DNA from: Alphaproteobacteria bacterium | GTDB lineage: Bacteria; Pseudomonadota; Alphaproteobacteria; CAAGCB01; CAG-977 | DNA length: 44,467 bases | NCBI GenBank assembly: GCA_024413465.1 | Contig: JAKSVU010000014.1 | Coordinates: 1 to 44,467 of the forward strand | Direction: 5' to 3' | Shown: positions 28,007 through 36,897 of the stretch, piece by piece | Layout: every line of letters starts with the position of its first letter | Position numbering within the stretch: position 1 is the first letter of the stretch | Made by a program: the position numbers and the translations under genes | The notes under the pieces: generated by a model | Database searches by the model: none | Seen by the model: only the letters and a program-made list of their open reading frames with translations | Told to the model about the DNA's origin: nothing

Positions 28007-29314
28007 ATGCATTGGTATCAAGTTAAATTGACCAGCCGAGCTAGGACGCATAGTTGTGAAGCACAAATTTGTCGTCCAGAAAATATAGATGAGATTCCAA
28101 AAGTTTTAGAGCAAGTAGGGAAAAATGGAATTATAGCTCGAGGAATGGGAAATTCTTATGCAGATCAAACGTTAAATAATGGTGGGGCCGTAATGGTTTT
28201 TGACCACTTAGATCGAATAAGAAGTTTCGATGAAAATACAGGTGAATTAGTTTGTGAGCCAGGAATTACTATCGGTAAAATTTCGGAAATATTTTATAAG
28301 CGAGGTTTTATGTTCCCTGTTGTTGCAGGTTCTGGAAAAAGAACACTTGGAGCAGCAATTGCTGGTAATATTCTTGGAATGAATACAAAGTTTCAACATT
28401 CTTTGGTAGATTCAATCAATTGGGTAGACGTTGTTTTAGCAAATGGAAAAGTTGTCCGTGCAAGTTGGTCAGAAAATTCGGATTTGTTATCTGCAATTGT
28501 TGGTGGGCAAGGACTTGTTGGTTTTATTAGTTTGGTTTCTATTAATTTGCCAAAAATTCCTAGTAAAAATCTGCACGTTATTAAAAATAGATATAATAAT
28601 TTAGATAAATTATTGTTGGCAATGAAAGATGCTCGTAAAAATGCAGATTTTACAGTTGCCTGGTTGGATTCATCTGCGAAAGGAAATCAATTAGGACGTG
28701 GTATTTTAACTACAATGAATTTTACTGAAGAAAAGGAAAATAGTTTTTATCTTCCTAAATTTAAAGGAAAATGTCCAGATTTTATGTCTTTACTAGATTC
28801 TCTTCCAGTCATCAAAACATTGCGGTATCAAGTGATGGGACAATGTGACAAAATAGTGTCTTTTGACAAGTATATTTACCCATCAGATCGTTTTGGTGTA
28901 AGCAGTTGTAAGAACGTCTGTCAATTGCGTTTGTCTGTTCCTGAAGCAGAAGGGCCTCAGGCATTAAGGCGTATTTTAACAGAAATCTCTGCAACTGAAT
29001 TTCATGTAGGTCGTGCAGTGTTACAATTAGTAGAGAAAAATAATAAATCCCTTTTGGCATTCTCAACAAATGGATATTCTTTATCATTAGATTTTGTCAG
29101 GAAAAAAGGTTTAAATGAATTTTTACAACATCTAGAAATGATTGTTTTTGAATGGGGCGGAAAAATTGCTTTGTGTAATGATTCATTAATGACGTTATAT
29201 CAATTAGAAAGAATGTATCCGCGTCTAAAGGAATTTATTCAAACACGTAAGAAATATGATCCGAATGAGAAATTTGTTTCAGATTTTTCAAGGCGTATTT
29301 TTCAAGGAGAATAA
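28007..29314 (+). CDS. DprE1-like FAD-dependent oxidase
   Basis: Family members oxidise C2 of decaprenyl-phospho-ribose to a keto intermediate on the way to the arabinose donor. This 435-residue protein has a VAO/FAD_binding_4 domain: GIIARGMGNSYADQ (about 43-56), LVCEPGITIGKI, TLGAAIAGNILGMN and VGGQGLVGFI. The C-terminal half is the substrate domain with LYQLERMYPRLKEF, ending YDPNEKFVSDFSRR. Co-location with a reductase in the next gene is the usual DprE1-DprE2 arrangement. The polyprenyl substrate is inferred from this pairing. AGGAG precedes the ATG. Confidence 0.75.
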   Translation: MHWYQVKLTSRARTHSCEAQICRPENIDEIPKVLEQVGKNGIIARGMGNSYADQTLNNGGAVMVFDHLDRIRSFDENTGELVCEPGITIGKISEIFYKRGFMFPVVAGSGKRTLGAAIAGNILGMNTKFQHSLVDSINWVDVVLANGKVVRASWSENSDLLSAIVGGQGLVGFISLVSINLPKIPSKNLHVIKNRYNNLDKLLLAMKDARKNADFTVAWLDSSAKGNQLGRGILTTMNFTEEKENSFYLPKFKGKCPDFMSLLDSLPVIKTLRYQVMGQCDKIVSFDKYIYPSDRFGVSSCKNVCQLRLSVPEAEGPQALRRILTEISATEFHVGRAVLQLVEKNNKSLLAFSTNGYSLSLDFVRKKGLNEFLQHLEMIVFEWGGKIALCNDSLMTLYQLERMYPRLKEFIQTRKKYDPNEKFVSDFSRRIFQGE

Positions 29315-29316
29315 AA

Positions 29317-30057
29317 ATGATTTTTGGAAAGAGAACGTGGGTCATTTTAGGAGCTTCTTCCGTTATGGGAAGAGCTTTTGCTCGTCAAGTCGCAAAACAA
29401 GGATATGATTTGATTTTGCTCGATAAAAATAAGACCGATATAGATTTAACAAAAAATGATGTTTTGATACGTTATCCCGATATTGAGGTTCAGACAATTG
29501 AAATTGAACCTACAAATGTTGACAGCTTTTCAAAGGTTGCTAATGAATGCAAACAATTGGCAAAAACATCAATTAGTGTTTTTTGTGCAATGGAAACAGT
29601 TTATTCTCAAAAAGAATGCGGTAAGGATTTGGGAAAAATAAAAAATATGTTTCAAATCAATTATTTTTCACAAATTTATTTTTTGACAGCAATTTCTGAA
29701 ATTTTAATTAATCAACAATGTGGTGAAATTGTTGTGATGGGATCTTTACAAGGTGAATTTGCAAATAAAGATAATTTTGCTTATGGATCTACAAAAGCTG
29801 CTCTTCATATCTGGTTACAAGGATTTTATGAACAAATGTTGGAACATAATGTTTCTGTTTTAACAGTTATGAAAGCTGATTTTGATGAGATTAATGCCCA
29901 AAATATGTCAAAGACGTTTGTTAATCAGGTAAATGCTGAAGCATGTGCAGATTTTTGTTTAAAGTATGCAGGAAGCAAAGAAAAGGTAAAATGTTTTCCT
30001 AAAATTGCTTTTTGGCAGAATAAATTTCGACAAATTAAGAATAAGATTTTTAAGTAG
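29317..30057 (+). CDS. DprE2-like short-chain dehydrogenase
   Basis: This 246-residue SDR probably reduces the keto intermediate made by the preceding oxidase, giving a C2-epimerised (arabino) product. The Rossmann glycine motif is GASSVMGRAFA (about 13-23) and the catalytic Tyr-Lys is YGSTK (about 156-160), preceded by a Ser in MGSLQGE. It begins two bases after the oxidase stop, so coupling is likely. Assignment to the DprE2 role rests mainly on context. Confidence 0.7.
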   Translation: MIFGKRTWVILGASSVMGRAFARQVAKQGYDLILLDKNKTDIDLTKNDVLIRYPDIEVQTIEIEPTNVDSFSKVANECKQLAKTSISVFCAMETVYSQKECGKDLGKIKNMFQINYFSQIYFLTAISEILINQQCGEIVVMGSLQGEFANKDNFAYGSTKAALHIWLQGFYEQMLEHNVSVLTVMKADFDEINAQNMSKTFVNQVNAEACADFCLKYAGSKEKVKCFPKIAFWQNKFRQIKNKIFK

Positions 30058-30069
30058 AGATAATTAGAT

Positions 30070-31788
30070 ATGGAAAAACTTCCCTTTTATGATACGACAG
30101 AAATAAGTTTGAATGATACAACACCTTTGAAAATGACATTTCAAAGTGTTTCAGGGACAGAACAACATATTTTAGGATGTTATACATGTGATGAAAATAT
30201 GGTGTTTGATATCCGATTTTTATTTACGAATGTTTCAGTGAAAACTTTGATTCCAAATATTAGTTCAACCTTTTTGGCAAATCGGCTAGATAATCGTAAG
30301 TTTGTGTTCTTTTTAATTGAAAATGGTTATGCTTTAAATGGAAAAAAAGAGTGGTTTCCAGAGATAAATTCGGGGAAAACAGGTAATTTATTTGCATTTA
30401 AGCATTGCATTGAAAAAAAATGTCAATTGTCTATGCTTCATGGAGAATTTGTTTGGAAAAATGAACAAGGAATTGTTGTAGAACAAGCAAAAAAAATAAC
30501 TCCAAAAGATGAAGAATTTTTTTTAGTTTGGCAATCAGCAAATGGTCAAATTTATCCTATTCAAGGAAACATATTACAATCAATTCCTTGTAATCAAGAA
30601 CAGAAGGTAGCTTTTTTCCCAGAAGAAGAAACATATTCATTAAAGTTGTCATTTGCTAAAAGTAATGCTGAAATCTTTTCTCAACCAATGACTGTTTTTA
30701 AATTACAGATAGGTATGAAAAATTTTGAATTATTAATGAAAAATAGAATAGTTCAACATATTCAGACATTATCAGAAAGAGATAAAGAAATTTTAAGTTG
30801 TCGCATTGAAATACCAGCTGACTTTGAAGATACCTTATATGTCAAGGGTATCGATAAAAAGGCGAATGTTTTAGGATCTTTGTTTAATATTGATTGTAAA
30901 GAGAATATAGTTACTATTTCTAACCAAGCTCCGCTATGGAAATATGAATACCTATTATCGTTAATTTTTGTAAAAACAGATTCATCTACAGTCGCTAAAT
31001 GTCCTGTACATATTAGTTTTAAAACGTTAGATGGAGAAAAATTAATAGATAGTGAGATTTCAATGGTTAATGTTGTCGAAGAAGAATCAATACCAAAAGT
31101 TTTTCAGACACCGACATTTATTAAAACAGATTTGCCGACTTTTTCATTAAATAAAGATAGTATTTTTGATGATTATAAAAGTAAAGAAAGTGTTCCAAGT
31201 TTTTTAACGCAAAATCAATCTGTAAAAATATTGAAAAAAACGGCAGTTTTAATAGAAGTTGAAAAATATAAACAGTTCGCTGATTACCTTGCAAGTAAGG
31301 GATGGACACTGATATTACATTGTTCCGTAATGAATGGTGAAGTTCCTAAGTTGTGTGATGAATTGATGAAAAAATATGGAATAAAAGCTGGATATATTCA
31401 GTCTAATTTATCAATGGAATTAGAAGAATTTTGTACATCAATTGTTGATACTTATGGAGAGATTGATGCTATTGTCGATATTGCTAAGTATATTGATGAA
31501 AAATCAATTTTGACGAAAACAACAGAAGAATTATTGAGATTTTCTGCTTTATTGAGTCAAATGTCTGCTAAAAATAATCAGAAAAATATTTCTGTTTTAG
31601 AATTATTGACAGAGAGTTCGTCACTTGGAGCAGAAATGCTTCAATCATACATTAAACATGTTGCTATAAAAAATATGAGAGTAAATGCAGTCTTTACTGA
31701 ACATATGCAAGATGCTGTAGTTATTGATTTTATGGAACGAATTTTAGAAAACGAGTCTATATCTAATCAGTATCTATATCTATCGTAA
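30070..31788 (+). CDS. Unknown large protein with degenerate SDR-like C-terminus
   Basis: This 572-residue protein is the third gene of the DprE-like run, 12 bases after the reductase. There is no signal peptide or membrane segment. Residues 1-380 look beta-rich and match nothing I know. From about 384 the pattern follows an SDR or pteridine-reductase fold: ASKGWTLILHCS (strand 2), a helix, KAGYIQSNLS, IVDTYGEIDAIVD and VAIKNMRVNAV. The TGxxxGxG loop is missing (only KTAVLIEVEKYKQFA) and no clear YxxxK is seen, so it is probably not a working oxidoreductase. It may be a binding or scaffold subunit for the pathway. Confidence 0.7.
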   Translation: MEKLPFYDTTEISLNDTTPLKMTFQSVSGTEQHILGCYTCDENMVFDIRFLFTNVSVKTLIPNISSTFLANRLDNRKFVFFLIENGYALNGKKEWFPEINSGKTGNLFAFKHCIEKKCQLSMLHGEFVWKNEQGIVVEQAKKITPKDEEFFLVWQSANGQIYPIQGNILQSIPCNQEQKVAFFPEEETYSLKLSFAKSNAEIFSQPMTVFKLQIGMKNFELLMKNRIVQHIQTLSERDKEILSCRIEIPADFEDTLYVKGIDKKANVLGSLFNIDCKENIVTISNQAPLWKYEYLLSLIFVKTDSSTVAKCPVHISFKTLDGEKLIDSEISMVNVVEEESIPKVFQTPTFIKTDLPTFSLNKDSIFDDYKSKESVPSFLTQNQSVKILKKTAVLIEVEKYKQFADYLASKGWTLILHCSVMNGEVPKLCDELMKKYGIKAGYIQSNLSMELEEFCTSIVDTYGEIDAIVDIAKYIDEKSILTKTTEELLRFSALLSQMSAKNNQKNISVLELLTESSSLGAEMLQSYIKHVAIKNMRVNAVFTEHMQDAVVIDFMERILENESISNQYLYLS

Positions 31789-32092
31789 ATCTGAGGATTA
31801 ATGTAAAATATTTTTGGTTAACTGTTTTTTTTGTTGAAGGTGTTTTACATAAAAAATCAAGATAAAAAATAAGATAATGAAAAAAATAACTCTTGATAAA
31901 TAAAAAATAAATAAAATCAATAAGATAGTATATTGTATAACTAAGGTTACATTTTATAAAAACATTGAAATAATGCGTTGTTGAGTAAACAAAACATGAT
32001 AATTAAGATAAGTTATCCACAGGCTTGTGGAAAAGTTTAATAAAGTGTTAATTTTTAAAAAAAGATATATAAAACAATAGGATAATTTAAAA
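31789..32092. other. AT-rich spacer before uvrC
   Basis: These 304 bases have no gene and are extremely AT-rich, with long A/T tracts and repeated GATAA-like words. The only GC-richer part is the DnaA-box pair near the right end. No tRNA or clear terminator is seen. It probably carries the uvrC promoter. Confidence 0.5.
32013..32051. promoter_or_regulatory. Inverted DnaA boxes with a CtrA-like box
   Basis: TTATCCACA (32,013-32,021) is the exact consensus DnaA box. TTTTCCACA is present in the opposite direction at 32,026-32,034, four bases away. Two bases further is TTAA-N7-TTAA (32,037-32,051), the spacing of the alphaproteobacterial CtrA site. The uvrC ATG is 41 bases downstream. This is pattern-level evidence for replication- or cell-cycle-linked control; the TTAA pair alone is weak in such AT-rich DNA. 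Confidence 0.4.
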
Positions 32093-33946
32093 ATGGAAGA
32101 TTCTGAAAAGTTACTTGTTGAAGAAAAAGTATTCGAATCTGCAAAAAAATTGACGGGAGCTAATTATGTAAAAAGTAAACTTCCCTTCTTCCCAACATCA
32201 CCAGGTGTATATCGTATGATTTCAGAAACGGGGAAAGTATTATATGTTGGTAAGGCTAAAAATTTAAGAAATAGATTAGATTCATATGCACATCCTGAGC
32301 GAAAACCTGTTCGCATTCAACGCATGATTTTTCAAATAGATCATATTGAATTAATTGAAACAGCAACTGAAGCAGAGGCTTTTTTATTAGAAAATGACTT
32401 AATTAAGAAACTAAAACCATATTATAATATTTTACTGAAAGATGATAAAACGTTTCCACATTTGTTATTAACGACAAAAGATGAATGGCCTCAACTTATT
32501 AAACACAGAGGGGGACAAAATATAAAAGGAGAATATTTTGGTCCATACGCTTCTGCAACGGCAGTTAATGAAACTTTGGCAATTTTACAAAAGGCTTTTT
32601 TACTTAGATCTTGTGCAGATCACGTTTTTCAAAATAGATCTAGACCATGTTTGCTTCATCAAATTAAAAGATGTTGTGCTCCTTGTGCAAATAAAATTTC
32701 AAAAGAAGATTATCAAAAATTAGTTGATGACGTTTTGGATTTTATGCATGGAAAAAGTTCAAAAATTCAAGAAAATTTGATGATAGAAATGAATGAAGCA
32801 AGTGAACAACTTAATTATGAAAAAGCAGCTGTTCTAAGAGATCGTATTCGAGCTTTAAATCAAATTCAATCTCAAAGTATGGATTTGGGAGGTATAGAAA
32901 ATGGGGATGTTGTTGCCGTATATCAAGATGCTGGACAATGTTCGGTAGTTGTTTTCTTCTATAGAAATGGTCGAGGTTGTGGTAGTTATGCGAGTTTTCC
33001 TGAGCAAACAGAAGATCAAACAGATGGAGAAATTTTAAAAGCTTTTTTGGGTCAATTTTATATTCACCATCAAGTGCCTAAAGAAATTTTAGTAAATACA
33101 GAGTTTGATGAATTAGAATTGGTAGGACAAGCTTTTCGTACAAAAATTTCAGCACATGGACGTGGTGCTAAAAAAAGGTTGGTTGATAGGGCTGTTTTAA
33201 ATGCAAAAGAAGCATTGCTTCAAAAAAGAATGCAAGGAATGGTGAGAGCGGATCTGTTAGAACAATTGCGTCAATTAGTTGGGGCTTCTAATCCATTAAA
33301 AAGAATAGAAACGTACGATAATAGCCATATTCAAGGTACAAATGCTGTAGGTGCAATGATTGTAGCAACACCATCAGGATTTGATAAAAAATCTTATCGT
33401 AAATACAATATTGTAGGAATTGGATATACTCCGGGTGATGATTTCCAAATGATGGATGAAGTTCTTACACGAAGATTGAAAAGAGGTTTAGTCGAAGGAA
33501 ATTTACCAGATTTGATTTTGATTGATGGTGGGATGATCCAGCTTCAAATGGCTTTAAACGTGTTAGAGCGTTTACAAATTAAAAATATTATTGCTGTTGG
33601 TGTGGCTAAAGGTGAAGATAGAAATGCAGGTAAAGAAACGTTATATTTTAAGGATAAACTCCCTTTAAATTTGGAATTTGATAATCCAGTTTTGCATTAT
33701 ATTCAAAGATTAAGAGACGAGGCTCACCGTTTCGTTATTACGACTCACCGTGCTAAAAGAAATAAATCGACGTTGGTTTCTGCTTTGGATGAAATAAAGG
33801 GAATAGGTGGAAAACGCAAAAAAGCCTTATTGACTCATTTTGGATCAGTTCAAGCAATTAAATCTGTCAGTTGGGAAGAGATCTCGAAAGTTGCAGGAAT
33901 AAGTGAAGTTCTTGCAAAGCAAATTGAAACAGCTTTGAAATCTTAG
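32093..33946 (+). CDS. uvrC: Excinuclease ABC subunit C
   Basis: UvrC makes the dual incisions around DNA lesions with UvrB. It has 617 residues. In order: the N-terminal GIY-YIG nuclease (SPGVYRM, LYVGKAKNLRNRL, about residues 36-75), a Cys-rich linker with CCAPC, a UVR domain binding UvrB (about 235-270, LNYEKAAVLRDRI), the RNase H-like second nuclease with YDNSHIQGTNAVGAM and LILIDGG, and tandem HhH motifs at the C-terminus (IKGIGGKRKKALLTHFGS). It ends directly against the stop of the convergent alpha-E gene. Confidence 0.97.
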   Translation: MEDSEKLLVEEKVFESAKKLTGANYVKSKLPFFPTSPGVYRMISETGKVLYVGKAKNLRNRLDSYAHPERKPVRIQRMIFQIDHIELIETATEAEAFLLENDLIKKLKPYYNILLKDDKTFPHLLLTTKDEWPQLIKHRGGQNIKGEYFGPYASATAVNETLAILQKAFLLRSCADHVFQNRSRPCLLHQIKRCCAPCANKISKEDYQKLVDDVLDFMHGKSSKIQENLMIEMNEASEQLNYEKAAVLRDRIRALNQIQSQSMDLGGIENGDVVAVYQDAGQCSVVVFFYRNGRGCGSYASFPEQTEDQTDGEILKAFLGQFYIHHQVPKEILVNTEFDELELVGQAFRTKISAHGRGAKKRLVDRAVLNAKEALLQKRMQGMVRADLLEQLRQLVGASNPLKRIETYDNSHIQGTNAVGAMIVATPSGFDKKSYRKYNIVGIGYTPGDDFQMMDEVLTRRLKRGLVEGNLPDLILIDGGMIQLQMALNVLERLQIKNIIAVGVAKGEDRNAGKETLYFKDKLPLNLEFDNPVLHYIQRLRDEAHRFVITTHRAKRNKSTLVSALDEIKGIGGKRKKALLTHFGSVQAIKSVSWEEISKVAGISEVLAKQIETALKS

Positions 33947-34864
33947 TTATATTTGCATAAAATCGTGGCGTATTTGATCAGATAAATCTGCTGTAAATCC
34001 AATAAAATCAGTCAAAAATTTATGAAGTGTTCTTGTTTTTAAAACTTCTTCAAGGTTAGATGTTTCTAAGAAAGTTTGTTCTTGATATGCTAAATTTAAA
34101 GAAGTGGATTGTTTCTTTAATTCAGTTAAACTTGTGATAATTTCATTATAAGCAGATATCATGGATCGAGGAAATATAGGATTGAAGATTAACATTTCAG
34201 CTATTTTATCAGGGCGAATATCTTGCTTATACAACATTTTGTATGCGTGTAATCCGCCAACGGATCGTAAAACTTCTCCCCATTGATAATAATCAATCAA
34301 TTCTCTGTTAGCCCCCTTTGATTGAAGATGGTATTTTACGTCTAGTAGTCGAGCTGTAAAATCAGCACGCTCAATGTAAGTTCCTAATCTGGCAAATTGA
34401 AAAGCTGCATCATAAACCATCATTGATACTGTTAAACCGCGGAATAATTCAGTTCTGTCTTTAACCCAATCAAAAAATTCTGTAAATCCAGATTTGAGAA
34501 TGCCATCATAATACATGGATTGACTTTCAATCCACGTTGTATTGATACTTTCAAACATTTCTTCAGGTAAGATACTTCTTTCAGTTCGAGTATTTTCACG
34601 AGCTGATTTTAAACAAGAAAAAATACTTGAAGGATTTTCATGATCAAAAATCATAAATTTTAAAACATTTTGGGAAGAAAGTTCGTCATATTTTTTATAA
34701 TAACTTTCTTTTTGACCTGAAATAAATAAAATTGGCTCCCAAATGTTTTCAGATTCAGGGAGTTGTTCCATACGGTAAGCTGCTTCTAATAATCGAACGG
34801 TTCCCTGTGATCGTTCAACCTGCCTTGCCATCCAAAAAATATTATCAGCAGTTCTACTAAGCAT
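33947..34864 (-). CDS. Alpha-E domain (DUF403) protein
   Basis: Alpha-E proteins are all-helical partners of circularly permuted ATP-grasp enzymes, thought to take part in an uncharacterised peptide-bond-forming pathway. This one has 305 residues from ATG 34,864. MLSRTADNIFWMARQVER at the N-terminus and GTYIERADFTARLLDVKYH near residue 165 are family hallmarks. It overlaps the upstream ATP-grasp gene by eight bases, so the pair is coupled. The transglutaminase and proteasome-like peptidase often found with this pair are not present in the window. Confidence 0.85.
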   Translation of the reverse strand: MLSRTADNIFWMARQVERSQGTVRLLEAAYRMEQLPESENIWEPILFISGQKESYYKKYDELSSQNVLKFMIFDHENPSSIFSCLKSARENTRTERSILPEEMFESINTTWIESQSMYYDGILKSGFTEFFDWVKDRTELFRGLTVSMMVYDAAFQFARLGTYIERADFTARLLDVKYHLQSKGANRELIDYYQWGEVLRSVGGLHAYKMLYKQDIRPDKIAEMLIFNPIFPRSMISAYNEIITSLTELKKQSTSLNLAYQEQTFLETSNLEEVLKTRTLHKFLTDFIGFTADLSDQIRHDFMQI

Positions 34865-36350
34865 GGGTGTTCTCCTGATTTCCAACAATCCAAGTATCTT
34901 TTGTTCCACCACCTTGGGAAGAGTTTACAACAAGAGATCCTTGTTTCAAAGCAACCCTAGTTAAAGATCCTGGAACAACGGTAACTTTGTCTGGAGATTG
35001 CATAAGAGCATAGGGACGTAAATCAACGTGCCGAGGAGCTAATCCTTCTTCTTGTAGAGTTGGAGATGTTGATAATGATAAGGTTGGTTGTGCTATGTAG
35101 TTTGAAGGTTTCGCTTTGATTTTTGTGCGGAATTCTTCTAACTCAGCTTTTGTTGCTTTTGGTCCAATTAACATTCCGTAACCACCAGAGCCATGTGTTT
35201 CCTTGACAACTAATTCAGATAAATGTTCTAGAACGTAAGTACAATCATCCTTTTTTGATAACGTGTAGGTTTTTACGTTTTCCAAAATTGGCTTTTCTTC
35301 TAAATAAAACTCAATCATTTTTGGAACGTAAGGATATACAGCTTTGTCATCAGCAACACCATTTCCAATGGCATTACAAATTGTTACTTTTCCTTGCATT
35401 GCACTTCGATATAATCCTGGACATCCTAAAACAGAATTTGGATTAAAAGCTTCCGGATCTAAAAAATTATCATCAATTCTGCGATAGATAACGTCAACAC
35501 GTTCAGCACCGTCAATCGTTTGCATATAAACACAATTATCTTTTCCAACAAATAAATCAGCGCCAGTAACTAGATCTACGCCCATTTGAGCAGCAAGAAA
35601 AGCATGTTCGAAGTAGGCACTGTTATAGATGCCAGGCGTTAAAACAACAATTCGAGGATTATCCAGTTCATTTGGGGCAGAGGCCTTTAAAGTTTTCTTT
35701 AATTCATGTGGGTAATGATTAATTGGAAGTATATTGTATTTTTTAAACAATTCAGGAAATAAACGAGACATCACTTCTCTGTTTTCTAGCATGTATGAAA
35801 CGCCAGAAGGACAACGCAGATTATCTTCTAATACATAAAAAGTGTCAGGGGATGTTCGAATAATATCAATACCGGAAATGTGGGTATGTACGTTATTGGG
35901 AGGAATAAAATTTTCAACAGCTCGTGTGTATTCTGAATTTTGTAAAATAAGATCAGAAGGAATGATATTTTCTTTCAAGATTTTTTTTGATGTATAAATA
36001 TCATTTAGAAAAGCATTAAGAGCCTTGACACGTTGGCAAACGCCAGCATTTATCTTTTCCCATTCACTGCTCGATAAAATCCTAGGAATCGGATCAAAAG
36101 GGATAAGTCGTTCTACACCAGATTGTTCACCATATACGGCAAAAGTGATACCAATTCTACGAAAAATTAAATCAGCTAGTTTGTTTTTAGCATCAAAACT
36201 AGTTTGTTTGGATAGCCAGGCGTCGTATATCTTGTAAACTTCAGTAAGACATCCGTCACCTGTTCTTGTTTCATCATAAGAATAAGGTTTGTAGTTAGTT
36301 AAACTATATTTATATTCAGATTCCATAGATAATATCCAATCAAAATTCAT
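34857..36350 (-). CDS. Circularly permuted type 2 ATP-grasp protein
   Basis: This 497-residue protein matches the DUF404/DUF407 family of ATP-grasp ligases. Visible patterns are YDE near the start, GIDIIRTSPDTFYVLEDNLR (about residues 150-170), RPSGVSYM-like CPSGVSYMLENR, VIYRRIDDNFLDPEAF, NAIGNGVADDKAVYPYVP, KETHGSGGYGMLIGP and, at the end, RVALKQGSLVVNSSQGGGTKDTW. The family probably activates carboxylates on peptides, but substrates are unknown. The start could be ATG 36,350 or 36,326; neither has a good ribosome site. Confidence 0.85.
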   Translation of the reverse strand: MNFDWILSMESEYKYSLTNYKPYSYDETRTGDGCLTEVYKIYDAWLSKQTSFDAKNKLADLIFRRIGITFAVYGEQSGVERLIPFDPIPRILSSSEWEKINAGVCQRVKALNAFLNDIYTSKKILKENIIPSDLILQNSEYTRAVENFIPPNNVHTHISGIDIIRTSPDTFYVLEDNLRCPSGVSYMLENREVMSRLFPELFKKYNILPINHYPHELKKTLKASAPNELDNPRIVVLTPGIYNSAYFEHAFLAAQMGVDLVTGADLFVGKDNCVYMQTIDGAERVDVIYRRIDDNFLDPEAFNPNSVLGCPGLYRSAMQGKVTICNAIGNGVADDKAVYPYVPKMIEFYLEEKPILENVKTYTLSKKDDCTYVLEHLSELVVKETHGSGGYGMLIGPKATKAELEEFRTKIKAKPSNYIAQPTLSLSTSPTLQEEGLAPRHVDLRPYALMQSPDKVTVVPGSLTRVALKQGSLVVNSSQGGGTKDTWIVGNQENTHA

Positions 36351-36598
36351 CTGTAAAAATGATATATGTTAACCAAAATTTAATCAATTTTTTTCGCAAA
36401 AATTTATATTTAAGTGGAAATTTATTCAAGTTTTGAAAGGTTATATTTAGATAAATTTTAAAAAGCAAAATAGGATTATTTTTCTCGTCAATCTACTAAT
36501 AAATGAATCAGTTTGGAAGAAATGTAGAAAATTTATTTGTATAATCTTTTTGTGTGATATAACTTGTTACATAAGATGTATGTTAGGGTTTTTATGCA

Positions 36599-36892
36599 AT
36601 GAAAAAATATTTTTTGGGTTTTCTGTTAATATTTGCTTTTTGTGGATGTACACGTGTGATTGTTCCTAGAGATACAAGAGACGTGATTATGCAACATCCG
36701 ATTACGCGTGAAATTATTTATTGCGAATCGGGAAGTGGAGTTCCTGTAGATATTTGTGCTGCAGAGCTTGAACAAGAAGGATTTGTTCGCTTAACAGATA
36801 AGCCATCTTTTTCAGCTAGAGATGATGTTCCTCAGCGAGGATCATATCCAACTCGTAGGTATCGTGATAATCAAGATATTCCTCGTTGGTAA
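36599..36892 (+). CDS. Small predicted lipoprotein
   Basis: This 97-residue protein starts with a signal peptide and lipobox FCGC (Cys 17). The mature part contains DVIMQHPITREIIYCESGSG and CAAELEQEGFVRL, and a polar Arg-rich tail. The conserved look of this short core, with two Cys, suggests a family, but I cannot name it. It ends five bases before the comM start, so they may be co-transcribed, though a functional link is not evident. Confidence 0.7.
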   Translation: MKKYFLGFLLIFAFCGCTRVIVPRDTRDVIMQHPITREIIYCESGSGVPVDICAAELEQEGFVRLTDKPSFSARDDVPQRGSYPTRRYRDNQDIPRW

Positions 36893-36897
36893 ATATA

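Noticed and set aside
31789-32092. Possible tRNA or small RNA gene in the spacer before uvrC
   Set aside because: No cloverleaf, no T-loop consensus and no GC-rich stem other than the DnaA-box pair.
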